Shown: positions 46,231 to 57,592 of the stretch, piece by piece | How positions within the stretch are numbered: the stretch's first letter is position 1 | Layout of the letters: each line of letters begins with the position of its first letter | DNA from: Coniferiporia sulphurascens | Lineage: Eukaryota > Basidiomycota > Agaricomycetes > Hymenochaetales > Hymenochaetaceae | DNA: 64,000 bases | NCBI GenBank assembly: GCA_002794785.1 | Contig: NBBA01000010.1 | Coordinates: 930,001-994,000, forward strand | Direction: 5' to 3' | Translations under genes and position numbers: made by a program | Notes under the pieces: generated by a model | What the model was told of the DNA's origin: nothing | What the model saw: the letters and a program-made list of their open reading frames with translations, nothing else | Database searches by the model: none

Positions 46231-48721
46231 TTAGGTGGCTGCCCGCTTCCTGAACAGAACCTTCGCTGTTGGATTAGGGGAAAGTCGAGTTCCCATCCAC
46301 AAATTCGCCGGTCTGATGCCCTCCGTCTCCAGCTTAATGTCATACGTCAACAAAATAAACGCTATCATTGCTTTTAGCTCGTTGACCGCGAAGAACCTGC
46401 CGGGGCTGTCAAAATTTACAAAAACGGTCAGAACGGCAAAAGAGAAGAATTTGAAGACTTGAAGAAACATAAAATATTTAAATTAATGCCAAGGGAATCC
46501 CTCGTACCAGGCATGCCGACCGTGTCCAAATGCCAAGTAATCTGGGCTCGTCGAAATCATCTGATGCTTCGTGCTCTCCTCGGTGGCCCCATCGCGAATG
46601 TCCGCAAACCGAAAGCCATCGAAGACGTCCGCGTTCTCGTAGATTTCATCGTCAAAGTGCGTTGCGCCTGCGTTAGCCGCGACGAATGTACCTTTCGGCA
46701 GGAATGTCCCGTCTGGAAGCGTGCAGTCGACGAGTACCTTGCGATTCAACACCACTGAAAGAGTGTGTTATCAGATTCTAGTCAGCGTGACATGGTGCGG
46801 CTGCAAGGGAGGGCGTACGCATGTTGACTGGGTTGAGTCGCAAGCTTTCTTTCATGAAGCTATCGAGCTTCCGCATCGCCGTCATCGCGACTTTCGTCCA
46901 GCCCTCCTCCTTAAGAACGCGCTCGACCTCTTCTCTTAGCGGCTCTACGTATTTTTCCCGCTCCAGAGCGAGGTAATATAGAGCGTGAGTGAAGGTCTAG
47001 TGAGCATGATAAAGATCGTATGCGTGTAGAAGCCCAGACGCGGAGGCAACGTTAGGTCAGTACTCAAAATATAACGAGGGACTGCTTCCTACATTCGACG
47101 ATGTATGTATAGCAGCGAAGTTGATCACTAGGATTCTTTTCGTGAGTTCGGTATTGCTATATTTCTCATCTTCTGGGGAATCTTCCAATAGCCATGTAAT
47201 CATGTCAGCCTGCACGAATATGCGTTGTACAATTGGTTCATAGGTCCTAATCAGAACGACTGCAACAGAAATGAATTTGGATTATGTCCCTTACAGGTTT
47301 GTCGGCCCAATCTTTCCCATGTTCCTCTAATTCGCGTCTCCTTGCATCGAACACGGGTCCTAGGTGTTTCAATCCCCTCCGGATGCTTTGCGGCGTTTTG
47401 GTAATGAACGCGCCAATAATTCTGTCCAGCATAGCTTAATGTCAGTCTCGAGCGATGTTTGTCTTGGTCATCCATTATGGATGAAGCTGAAAGCAGAAGA
47501 AGAGGCCAGGGAAAATGCAAATTCCAAAGCGAAGAGCCAATCAAAAGTTAACCACTCACGGGCGCAGAAGGACCGGAATCTTTCTTATCCTCAGTGCCGT
47601 CACAGAAGCATCGATGGTGAACGAAATGTTAAGGTCAACGTAGTCCTGATTCCTACCTGTGCATTGACAGAAATGTCACATTACATGAGTGTTGCTCGCA
47701 GCATTTATCCGAAATGCACCCACAAAGCGGAAGGCCGACAAAGAGTCTATTACTTGTCCTGCAGACAATCTGCCTTACAGTCTGGAGGGCAAGAACGGCA
47801 ATCCATTCTAGTCGTTGAATACGCGGATACACCACGGATCGTAAGTCTGCAACCTACAGGAACAGGCTGGGGAGTCGGAAAGAACTCACCGTTCCTCTTA
47901 GCAGGTATTAACTCCTCGAATGCGCTCGTGAGCTCATCCTTGATGTCTTCAAAACGCGCCCCAAGGCTGCGCGTCAACTGTGAGCGAATGATAGCTTGGT
48001 GATAGTGATTGCGCGCGATATTCGTCCCGATTGTCCACCGCGCCGCGATCAGCTGGAATAAGAACAGGATAGAAAAAGAAAAAAGAGCCAGCAATCAGTG
48101 CGTCATTAACACCGAGCTGTCTGCCTCAACAGAATGGCGTTTTTTTTCGAAAAGCACTAACGTCAGAGATCGCCTCGCTTAATGAAAACGTGTCGTCAGG
48201 TGCCTTACGGACCTCCTCTATGTTCTCGGGATCGTTGATAATAACTATCCAGTGCTGCAGGTCTGGCACCTTGAACGTCCCACGCTTATACTGTAGTATA
48301 AACATGACGTTCAGTCGGAAGGTGTGGGTGCGGAATATTTAGGAGTTCGAGTCGCACCTTCCTATAGCCCTCTATCAAGACGGACTTAGCACTCTCGATA
48401 AACTCGTAAGCCCCAAAGTACGATGAAAGTAGCCCCGACGAACCGGCCGCCGGGACCCGGACCTAAACACCCCCAAAAAAAGGTGGTCGCTCATTTTTCT
48501 CGCCCTCCGAGTGCTCCTAGCCATGAAGCACATTGCGAAACGGTACTTACGTTGGTCTTCTTGTACTTCACGTATTGCACCGCAGATGCGAGGAGGACGG
48601 CCACGCACGCGGCAGCAAGCTTATAGCACTCCGGATGGTTCAAAGCGGCGACATTATCAAGTCCGAGCTGAGCTGACAGGTTCTGTGCCAGCGAAATGGC
48701 GGATTGGTCGAGACGCGCCAT
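46231..48721 (-). CDS. Cytochrome P450, gene B (subfamily 1)
   Basis: Close paralogue of gene A in tandem. The start is MARLDQSAISLAQNL, with anchor CYKLAAACVAVLLASAVQYV. Then GTFKVPDLQHWIVIINDPEN, RWTIGTNIARNHYHQAIIRS, SLGARFEDIKDELTSAFEEL, IRRGLKHLGPVFDARRRELE, an ExxR segment DSFMKESLRL, VDCTLPDGTFLPKGTFVAAN, STSPDYLAFGHGRHA and, after the Cys-splitting intron, PGRFFAVNELKAMIAFILLT. The end is KVLFRKRAAT. The same exon boundaries as gene A point to a tandem duplication that kept all introns. The motifs are complete and no break is seen. Confidence 0.9.
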
Positions 48722-49165
48722 CAATTAGTACAGTGACAATCCAGCCTCCAGCAAGTGCAGAATACGAAGAGTCCGCCACACGGTAGCAACAGCGCTCAAT
48801 GCGAACTCGAGGGCTTAACATCATGTATGATGTTTGCTTTATATACCAAGCTTAAGGCGTAAAATCGTGAGAGCGGCGCTAGAGAGTTTCAGATCCTTCC
48901 TCCGGTCAGACCAGCGCACTTACTAGGCTTTGAGGTTCTTTATAGAGTCGCATCAACGGCGTTGATCAAACAAGTGAATCCGTAGGAAGGGTAAGGCGAA
49001 GCGACGACTGCCGTACGTGTATAGTGAAAAACTCTGAAGTCCAGGACGAATGAGCTGAAATGAAATATTTTCCATGTTTTCCGTTCTTGCCACTGACCAG
49101 CTTGATGGGGATCGTCTATCTGCGAGGGCTCGGCATGATCGTGCCGTACGCGTATCGGTGTCGTA
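48722..49165. other. Intergenic, promoter side of P450 B
   Basis: No gene is seen. It ends at the TA (49164-49165) that marks the left limit of the duplicated P450 segment. Confidence 0.5.
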
Positions 49166-49321
49166 ATTTTGAAATTCAACGCTAAACTTAGAAACGGCAG
49201 ATGATCGCCGTGAACCGCTTGCTACTCGACCGTCATGAATTCAACCGCAGCAAGGACAAAAGAATATGCATTTAGGAATAATCATCAAACTGCGGTTACT
49301 TTATCGAAAACGCTTCTTTCC

Positions 49322-49840
49322 TTATGCCTGTCGTCTCCCGAACATGGCCTTTGCCTTTAGGCTCGGCGCAATCGCCATAGCAAACTCAGTTTTCGGACGG
49401 CCGCCCTCTGCATTCTCCAGCTTCACCATGACGTTGCACGTTAGCACCAGGAACGCCATCATAGACTTCAATTCAGTTACGGCGAAAAATCTTCTGGGAC
49501 TGTCTCGAAGGAAGAAATCAGTGTTTGATCGCATATAGTCACCAGACGGCCGAGTAGAAGCGATGGAATCGTAAAGAGTACTACCCACCAAGCTTGGCGT
49601 CGTGGCCTACTGGTAGGTATTACGCACTTGTCAAGGCTATCTAGTGCTTCGCTTCCTCGCCCTCGCCCTCCTCGCTCGTGCCCGCAGGCGGAGCCCGTTG
49701 AAGCTGTATGTGTTACTGTAGTTCTCATTATCAAAGCGCGGAGCCAAGGCATTGCACGATGGCAAGCGTTCCCGCTAGCAAGAATGTGCCATCAAAAAGT
49801 GTGTAGTCAACGACTGCCTCGCGCTCCATCGTAACTGCCC
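49322..49840 (-). pseudogene. Decayed P450 3'-end fragment, copy 1
   Basis: Only pieces of the last P450 exons remain: MEREAVVDYTLFDGTFLLAG, then a frame change, a DSLDKCVIP stretch standing where STSEYLPFG would be, and a last exon RRFFAVTELKSMMAFLVL with AIAPSLKAKAMFGRRQA. The haem-loop Cys-Pro-Gly is not intact and an in-frame TAG occurs in the middle. The upstream nine or so exons are missing. Two further copies lie in the palindrome arms (53470-53954 and 54699-55205). Confidence 0.8.
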
Positions 49841-50003
49841 GACTCCAATGTTAGCGAGTCACTATGTACTCAACTCCACGCCCGCAACGTCAAGATTTTC
49901 TTGTAGCTTAACCCTCCCTTAACAAAAAAACGATACAAACACAAGACTAAACTGTCTGGATATAGCAACGTCGTGAAAAAGGAGGTCTAACGGAAGGTAA
50001 ATT

Positions 50004-50502
50004 TCATATCTGCCTCCTCCTAAACATAACTTTCGCCTTCGGGTTCGGCACGACCGCAGACCCAAACCCGTAGTCCTTCGGGCGCCCGTCTTCCGGATTC
50101 TCCAGCTTCACGTCGTAGGTCAGAACTAGGTACGCCATCATTGACTTCAGCTCGTTCGCCGCGAAAAAGCGTCTAGGGCTATGACGGAGTGGAACGCATG
50201 TGCAGATGCGGTTAGTGTTTATGTGCATACAGTCACTTGTCTGGAGATGAGTCAAAGGATGACTTACCACGCGTGGCGTCCGTGACCGAACGGCAGGTAT
50301 TCCGTGCTCGTCGATACCATCTGGTGTTTCGTGCCCTCTCCCTCCCGCTCTTCACGCATATTTGCGAACCGAAACCCGTCGAAGTCGCGTGCGTTGTTGT
50401 AGTTCGCATCGTCGTAGTGCAGAGCCAAGGCGTTGCACGAAGCGAGCGTGCCCGCGGGCAGAAACGTTCCGTCTGAAAGCGTATAATCGACAAGCGCCTT
50501 AC
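50004..50502 (-). pseudogene. P450 last two exons, truncated at an inversion joint
   Basis: Matches the end of P450 genes D and E: VDYTLSDGTFLPAGTLASCN, ANYNNARDFDGFRFANMREE, STSTEYLPFGHGRHAW, then RRFFAANELKSMMAYLVLTY and KVMFRRRQI. The haem loop reads C-P-R where the intact genes have C-P-G. The upstream exons are cut off at 50502, where unrelated orientation begins. Confidence 0.85.
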
Positions 50503-50797
50503 TGCCGTTCGGTCATGGACGCCACGCGTGGTAAGTCATCCTTTCGACGCATCTCTCGTCTGACGTCTATATGAGCTTAAACACTGATCATGTTTGCCTC
50601 TGTGGCCCCGCTTTTATAACCGTCCTGGACGCTTTTTCGCAGCGAACGAGCTCAAGTCGATGATGGCGCACTTGGTCGTAGCGTACGATGTGAAGCTTGA
50701 GGATGCAGAGGCCGGTCGCCCGAAGGACTTCGAGTTTGGGTCGGCGGTAGTGCCGAACCCGAAGGCGAAAGTCCTGTTCCGGAGGAGGCGGACGTGA
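50503..50797 (+). pseudogene. P450 F-like 3'-end fragment in inverted orientation
   Basis: From 50503 the plus strand reads LPFGHGRHAW, an intron and then GRFFAANELKSMMAHLVVAY to KVLFRRRRT and TGA at 50795-50797. It matches the end of P450 F (59,195 to 58,900, minus strand) nearly base for base, intron included. The acceptor that reads AACAG in F is AACCG here, so the last exon could not be spliced normally. Confidence 0.85.
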
Positions 50798-51083
50798 AAA
50801 AAATACACATCCTGCAGCTAAAATGGGACTGAAATGGAATTTAGAATTCCCCTGACTACTGGGCTATAATTATATTTGTGTGTTCACATACTTACCGCAT
50901 CAGTGCGCAGCGGAAGCGCCGAGCCCGAGCCCGCCGATTTGAGACATTGCATACCGCATTTAATTGATAGTATTCACGAGGGTCTCACGGTTTGCTGTCT
51001 GATAGCAGAGCCCATCGTGGGCGTGCGGTACACTGCGCGCTCTCATCATCCCTTTCTCAATCGCCATCTTTACTTGACTTGCC

Positions 51084-53298
51084 ATGTCCTCCTTCAACCT
51101 AACAGCAGCTGCACCCGTGCTCGAAGGAAGACTCCCTGGGATTCAGAATAACATGGGTTACATCGTATCCTGCCTGGCTATTGTCTTCTATTCTGCTATT
51201 CAATACTTTAACGCTAGGAAGCGCGAAGTGTGTATTCTCATCCTTGGATAGTTTTCGTCGTGCTCATCTTTTTGCATTTGCAGATCGCTGTACCCGCGAT
51301 AGGACCGTCGGGGAGGATAACATCTTATTATGGTGCTATAAAGTTCCTCACGGGCGCGAGGGCGATGCTCGAGGAGGGTTACGCCAAGGTTCGTTATGTT
51401 CTCTTCGTCCTACCTCCTGTATTCATTTCCCACATTGATACTGATGTCATGCGTTACCCCGGGTTCAGTATAAGTCGCATACATTCAAGGTTCCGGAGCT
51501 GGGGAGGTGGATGGTCATCGTGAGTAGCCCGGAGCTAATAGAGGAGATTCGAAAAGCCCCAGACGACAAACTGTCATTTGTGGAGGCTGTGGAAGAGGTG
51601 AGTCGGGTACTATGAGTGGAGTATCTTTTTCTACGACTAAATCGATTGGCGTCGACGCGGTAAGACGCTTGCAGTGAGGCACACACTCGGAGAATCGGTG
51701 TCGAGGAATCACTATCATATTCCGATCATCCGCTCCCAGCTGACCCGCAACATCGGCAGTCTTTTTGATCACATCAAAGACGAGGTTGTTTGTGCTTTCG
51801 AAGACGGTATTCCGGCGAAGGGAGATGGTACGTGCAAATCAGCATGAAACTGATAGGGTATTATTGAGCGACTTCGTACATAGAATGGGTCACTCGAGAC
51901 GGATTAGAAGCCGTCATGGAAATTGTTTGCAGGACAAGCAATCGCGTCTTTATCGGGCTTCCTCTCTGTAAGTTCGCAACAACGTGCTGGAAGCGAAGTG
52001 GAAGCAAATAACTATCGATTAGGCAGAGACAAGGACTACGTTGATCTCAATATACGTTTCACCGTCGACGTCGTTAAAGGGGCGCAAATTATCAATTTAT
52101 TTCCCGATATCTTGAAAGGGTGCGGTTTAGCTATTGGAACAGCCGGAAAAATAAACTTAGAAAGAAAATTAGGATCGTTGGCGAACTCTTGACGTCGGTT
52201 CCGGCAAGCACGCGCCGTGCCGTCAAACATTTGAGACCCTTAATCGAGCATCGCCTCCAACAACACAAGGAGCATGGAATGGACTGGCCTGATAAACCCG
52301 TGCGTGATTCGATGGTCCTACTATATTGAGCTCACCAGAAGGTGACCCGTCAGAATGATATGCTCTCCTGGCTCATAGACGAGGCAGAGGGAAAACAGAG
52401 AACAGTCGAAGCCCTATCTCAGCGCATCCTCACGCTTAACTTTGCCGCGGTGCACACTTCGTCAAATGTAATATCTGTTATTTCATACCGCGAAAGTTTA
52501 TTTTAATTCTTTTGTTGACCACATTGACAGAGTTTCACACATGCATTGTTTCATCTCGCTGCGCGTCCGGAGTACATCGAACCTCTCCGCGAGGAAGTGG
52601 AACGCGTGATCAAGGCCGAGGGCTGGACAAAGGTAGCCATGAACAAGATGCGAAAAATTGACAGTTTCATGAAGGAAACTCAGCGTTATAACGGAATCGG
52701 CATGCGTGAGTACCTGTCTAGCCACTCAACTATTTACGCTTTCCTCCTCTGTTTGCGTGTGGCTTGCTAAATTCAGGGTGGACATAGTATCGATGACACG
52801 TAAGGCACTTGTCGATTATACGCTCTCAGACGGAACGTTTCTGCCCGCGGGCACGTTCGTTTCATGCAACGCCTTGGCTCTGCACTACGACGATGCGAAC
52901 TACAACAACGCACGCGACTTCGACGGGTTTCGGTTCGCAAATATGCGTGAAGAGCGGGAGGGAGAGGGCACGAAACACCAGATGGTATCGACGAGCACGG
53001 AATACCTGCCGTTCGGTCACGGACGCCACGCGTGGTAAGTCATCCTTTGACTTATCTTCAGACAAGTGACTGTATGCGCGCAATCACTAACCGCATCTGC
53101 ACGTGCGTTCCACTTTGTCTTAGCCCTGGACGCTTTTTCGCAGCGAACGAGCTGAAGTTAATGATGACGTACCTAGTTCTGACCTACGACGTGAAGCTGG
53201 AGAATCCGGAAGACGGGCGCCCGAAGGACTTCGAGTTTGGGTCTGCGGTCGTGCCGAACCCGAAGGCGAAAGTTATGTTTAGGAGGAGGCAGATATAA
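51084..53298 (+). CDS. Cytochrome P450, gene D (subfamily 2, palindrome left arm)
   Basis: Haem monooxygenase, substrate unknown. The start is MSSFNLTAAAPVLEGRLPGI, with anchor MGYIVSCLAIVFYSAIQYFN. Exons give IAVPAIGPSGRITSYYGAIK, FKVPELGRWMVIVSSPELIE, TLAVRHTLGESVSRNHYH, IIRSQLTRNIGSLFDHIKDE, GLEAVMEIVCRTSNRVFIGL, IVGELLTSVPASTRRAVKHL, FAAVHTSSN (I-helix), KIDSFMKETQRYNGIGM (ExxR), VDYTLSDGTFLPAGTFVSCN, LPFGHGRHA and, after the intron that splits Cys TG|C, PGRFFAANELKLMMTYLVLT to KVMFRRRQI. The splice joins I checked keep frame. Upstream of the ATG only 278 bp belong to the arm; beyond that lies the tail of an F-like fragment, so the normal promoter may be cut. Confidence 0.88.
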
Positions 53299-53469
53299 AA
53301 CCCACATTCCGTTAGACCTCCATTTTCATGATGTTCTTATGTCCGGACGGCTTAGCCTTGTATTTGTACCGTTTTTTTGTTAGGGGAGGGTGAAGCTACA
53401 AGAAAATCTTGACCTTGCGGGCGTGGAGATGAGTACATAGTGACTCGCACTCGCTAACATTGGGTTGGG

Positions 53470-53954
53470 CAGTTACGATGGAGCGCGAGGCAGTCGTTGA
53501 CTACACGCTTGTCGTGCGTGCGTGCAATGCCTTGGCTCAGCATTTTGATAATGAGTACTACAGTAACGCATACAGCTTCGACGGGCTCCGCCCGCGGGCA
53601 CGAGCGAGGAGGGCGAGGGCGAGGAAGCGAAGCACTAGATAGCCTCGACAAGTGCGTAATACCTGCCGGTAGGCTACGACGCTACGCTTGGTGGGTCGTA
53701 CTCTTTTCGATTCCATCGCTTCTACTCGGCCGTCTGGTGACTATATGCGATCAAACACTGATTTCTTCCTTCGAGACGCTCTAAGAAGATTTTTCGCAGT
53801 AATTGAATTGAAGTCTATGATGGCGTTCCTGGTGCTAACATACAAAGTGAAGCTGGAGAATGCAGAGGGCGGCCGTCTGAAGAACACTGAGTTTGCTATG
53901 GCGATTGCGCCGAACCTGAAGGCAAAGGCCATGTTCGGGAGACGACAGGCATAA
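53470..53954 (+). pseudogene. Decayed P450 3'-end fragment, copy 2
   Basis: Inverted counterpart of the fragment at 54699-55205 and relative of that at 49322-49840. It begins MEREAVVDYT but lacks the DGTFL stretch the other copies keep. It shares the TAG stop with the 49-kb copy and ends NLKAKAMFGRRQA. Confidence 0.8.
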
Positions 53955-54135
53955 GGAAAGAAGTGCTTTCTCCTTCAACGTCCTCCTTTTTCGACAAAGT
54001 AGCTGTAGTTTGATGATTATTCCCAAACGCATGTTCTTTCGTCCTTGTTGCGGTTGCGTTCATAGCGGTCGAGTAGCATGCGGTTCATGACGATCATTTG
54101 CCGTTTCTAAAGTTTAGCGTTGAATTTCAAAATTA

Positions 54136-54518
54136 CAGGGGTACCAAAAGTGTTGTACGCCCCGTATTTGGGAGGACCCTTCCGAATTATCGGAGCGTTA
54201 CCCCACATAAACTCGCCTCTGTAAAAATCTTCTAATAAAGTGTACAAAGTGTTGAATCAATCTGAGCGGAGTATTGAAATCTAGCGATGAATAAACGATC
54301 AGTCATACGCTCTTGAGCTCAAGCATCTGGTGTATGACCTCGTATATGCACAAGGTGTTAATGAACCACATTAGAAAATAGCGTCAAGCTTAGGTTACAA
54401 AAAAGAATTGGCCTTAGGATCACACCGCTGAAGGTGAGGTTAGGACAGATCTCACAATACCCGATTCATCGGTAGGGTCCTCCCAAATATGGGGCGTGCA
54501 ACACTTTTGGTACCCCTG
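54136..54518. mobile_element. 383-bp MITE-like element at the palindrome centre
   Basis: The two ends are inverted repeats of about 47 bp with two or three mismatches (both begin CAGGGGTACCAAAAGTGTTG), and each is flanked by TA (54134-54135, 54519-54520). The interior is AT-rich and non-coding. Size, TA flanks and termini fit a Tc1/mariner-type MITE. The partial arm copy at 49 kb has a single TA at the same place (49164-49165) and no element. Confidence 0.75.
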
Positions 54519-54698
54519 TAATTTTGAAATTCAACGCTAAACTTAGAAACGGCAAATGATCGCCATGAACCGCCTGCTACTCGACCGCTATGAACGCAAC
54601 CGCAACAAGGACGAAAGAACATGCGTTTGGGAATAATCATCAAACTACAGCTACTTTGTCGAAAAAGGAGGACGTTGAAGGAGAAAGCACTTCTTTCC

Positions 54699-55205
54699 TT
54701 ATGCCTGTCGTCTCCCGAACATGGCCTTTGCCTTCAGGTTCGGCGCCATTGCAAACTCAGTTTTCGGACGGCCGCCCTCTGCATTCTTCAGCTTCAAATT
54801 GTATGTTGGCATCAGGAACGCCGTTATAAACTTCGACTTCAATTGCTGTGAAAAATCTTCTGGGACTGTCTCGTAGGAAGAAATCTGTGTTTGACCGCAT
54901 ATAGTCACCGGGCGACCGAGTAGAAACAATATTAATGGAATCGAAAAGACTACTACCCACCAAGCATGGCGTCCGTGGCCAACCGGCAGGTATTATGCAC
55001 TTGTCGAGGCCGTCTAACGCTTCGCGTCCTCGCTTTCGCCCCCGCCCTCCTCGCTCGTGCCCGCAGACGGAACCCGTCGAAGCCGTATACGTTACTGTAT
55101 TTACTAATGTCAAACTGCGAAGCCAAGGCATCAAGCGTTCCCGCCGCTAAGAATGTGCCATCCGAAAGCGCATAATTAATGACTGCCTCGCGCTCCATCG
55201 TAACT
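54699..55205 (-). pseudogene. Decayed P450 3'-end fragment, copy 3
   Basis: Reads MEREAVINYALSDGTFLAAG, then frame changes, ALDGLDKCIIPAG, and a last exon PRRFFTAIE with NLKAKAMFGRRQA. It lies just 3' of P450 E, exactly as copy 2 lies 3' of D. Confidence 0.8.
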
Positions 55206-55372
55206 GTCCACTCCAATGTAAGTGAGTCACTATGTACTCAACTCCACGCCCGCAACGTCAAGATTCTCTTGTAGCTTCACCCTCCCCTAGCAAAAAAAAC
55301 GATACAAATACAAGGCTAAGCTGTCTGGACATAGGAACATCGTGAAAATGGAGGTATAACGGAATGCGGATT

Positions 55373-57592
55373 TCATATCTGCCTCCTCCTAAACATAACT
55401 TTCGCCTCCGGGTTCGGCACGACCGCAGACCCAAACTCGAAGTCCTTCGGACGCCCGTCTTCCGGATTCTCCAGCTTCACGTCGTATGTCAGAACTAGGT
55501 ACGCCATCATTAATTTCAGCTCGTTTGCCGCGAAAAAGCGTCCAGGGCTATGACAAAGTGGAACGCGTGTGCAGATGCGGTTAGTAATTGCGTGCATACA
55601 GTCATCTGTCCGAAGATAAGTCAAAGGATGACTTACCACGCGTGGCGTCCGTGACCGAACGGCAGGTATTCCGTGCTAGTCGATACCATCTGGTGTTTCG
55701 TGCCCTCTCCCTCCCGCTCTTCACGCATATTTGCGAACCGAAACCCGTCGAAGTCGCGTGCGTTGTTGTAGTTCGCATCGTCGTAGTGCAGAGCCAAGGC
55801 GTTGCATGAAACGAACGTGCCCGCGGGCAGAAACGTTCCGTCTGAGAGCGTATAATCGACAAGTGCCTTGCGTGTCAACGACACTATATCCACCCTGAAT
55901 TTAGCAAGCCATACGCAAACAGAGGAGGAAAGAGTAAACAGTTGAGTGGCTAGACGGGTACTCACGCATGGCGATTCCGTTATAACGTTGAGACTCCTTC
56001 ATGAAACTGTCAATTTTTCGCATCTTGTTCATAGCTACCTTTGTCCAGCCCTCGGCCTTGATCACGCGCTCCACTTCCTCGCGGAGCGGTTCGATGTACT
56101 CTAGACGTGCAGCGAGATGAAACAATGCATGTGTGAAACTCTGTCAATGTGGTCAACAAAAGAATTAAAGTAAACTTTCGCGGAATGAAACAATAAATAT
56201 TACATTTGACGAAGTGTGCACCGCGGCAAAGTTAAGCGTGAGGATGCGCTGAGATAGGGCTTCGACTGTTCTCTGTTTTCCCTCTGCCTCGTCTATGAGC
56301 CAGGAGAGCATGTCATTCTGACGGGCCGCCATCACGTTGGCTCGATATTATAGTAGGACCATCGAATCACGCACGGGTTTGTCAGGCCAGTCCATTCCAT
56401 GCTCCTTGTGTTGTTGGAGACGATGCTCGATTAGGGGCCTCAAATGTTTGACGGCACGGCGTGTGCTTGCCGGAACCGACGTCAAGAGTTCACCAACGAT
56501 CCTAGTTTTTTGTTTCTAAGTTTATTTTTCTGGCTGTTCCAACAGCTAAACCGCACCCTTTCAAGATATTGGGAAATAGACTTATAATTTGCGCCCCTTT
56601 GATGACATCGACGGTGAAACGTATATTGAGATCAACGTAGTCCTTGTCTCTGCCTAATCGATAGTTATTTGCTTCCACTTCGTTTCCGGCTCGTTTTTGC
56701 GAACTTACAGAGGGGAAGCCCGATAAAGACACGATTGGTTGTCCTGCAAACAATTTCCATGACGGCTTCTAATCCGTCTCGAGTGACCCATTCTATGTAC
56801 GAAGTCGCTCAATAATACCCTACCAGTTTCACGCTGGCTTGCACGTACCCTCTCCCTTCGCCGGAATACCGTCTTCAAAGGCACAAACAACCTCGTCTTT
56901 GATGTAATCAAAAAGACTGCCGATGTTGCGGGTCAGCTGGGAGCGGATGATCGGAATATGATAGAAATCCCCCGACACTGATTCTCCAAGTGTATGCCTC
57001 ACTGCAAGCGTCTTACCGCGTCGACGCCAATCGGTTTAGTCGTAGAAAAAGATACCCCACTCATAGTACCCGACTCACCTCTTCCGCAGCCTCCAATAAT
57101 GACAGTTTGTCGTCTGGGGCTTTTCGCACCTCCTCTATTAGCTCCGGGCTGCTCACGATGACCATCCACCTCCCCAGCTCCGGAACCTTGAATGTATGCG
57201 ACTTATACTGGACCCGGAGTAAACCATGACATCAGTCTCAGTGTGGGAAATTGATACAGGAGGTAGGAAGAAGAGAACATAACGAACCTTAGCGTAACCC
57301 TCCTCAAGCATCGCCCTCGCACCCGTGAGGAACTTTATTGCACCATAGTAAGATGTTATCCTCCCCGACGGTCCTATCGCGGGTACGGCGATCTGCAAAT
57401 GCAAAAAGATGAGCACGACGAAAACTATCCAAGGATGAGAATACACACGTCGCGCTTCCTAGCATTAAAGTATTGAATAGCAGAATAGAAGACAATAGCC
57501 AGGCAGGATACGATGTAACCCATGTTATTCTGAATCCCAGGGAGTCTTCCTTCGAGCACGGGGGCAGCTGCTGTTAGGTTGAAGGAGGACAT
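55373..57592 (-). CDS. Cytochrome P450, gene E (subfamily 2, palindrome right arm)
   Basis: Nearly identical twin of gene D in opposite orientation. The start is MSSFNLTAAAPVLEGRLPGI. Motifs as in D: IAVPAIGPSGRITSYYGAIK, HTLGESVSGDFYHIPIIRSQ, GSLFDYIKDEVVCAFEDGIP, AKINLETKN at an exon edge, LTLNFAAVHTSSN (I-helix), KIDSFMKESQRYNGIAM (ExxR), VDYTLSDGTFLPAGTFVSCN, LPFGHGRHA with the Cys codon split by an intron, then PGRFFAANELKLMMAYLVLT to KVMFRRRQI. Unlike D it keeps about 1.3 kb of upstream sequence before the next gene. A 15-mer at 57920-57934 there also stands upstream of gene F. No lesion is seen. Confidence 0.88.

Larger units (their letters stand above)
49166..50502 (-). repeat. Third, partial copy of the P450 palindrome arm
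   Basis: From the TA at 49164-49165 rightwards (ATTTTGAAATTCAACGC onward) the sequence follows the right arm (54,519 to about 55,870) in the same orientation. It contains the decayed P450 tail and the last two exons of an E-like P450, and stops abruptly at 50502. Divergence from the arms is higher than the arms show to each other. Confidence 0.8.
50806..54135 (+). repeat. Left arm of the P450 palindrome
   Basis: Contains P450 D and a decayed P450 tail. It is the inverted counterpart of 54519-57867. Paired anchors: start codons 51084 and 57592, stops 53298 and 55373, inner TA 54134-54135 and 54519-54520, outer ends 50806 and 57867. The coding parts of the two arms differ at only a few positions by eye. 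Confidence 0.88.

Noticed and set aside
52809..53069. Arg/Thr-rich open frames repeated at each P450 penultimate exon
   Set aside because: These are out-of-frame readings of the P450 exon; their repetition only reflects gene duplication.
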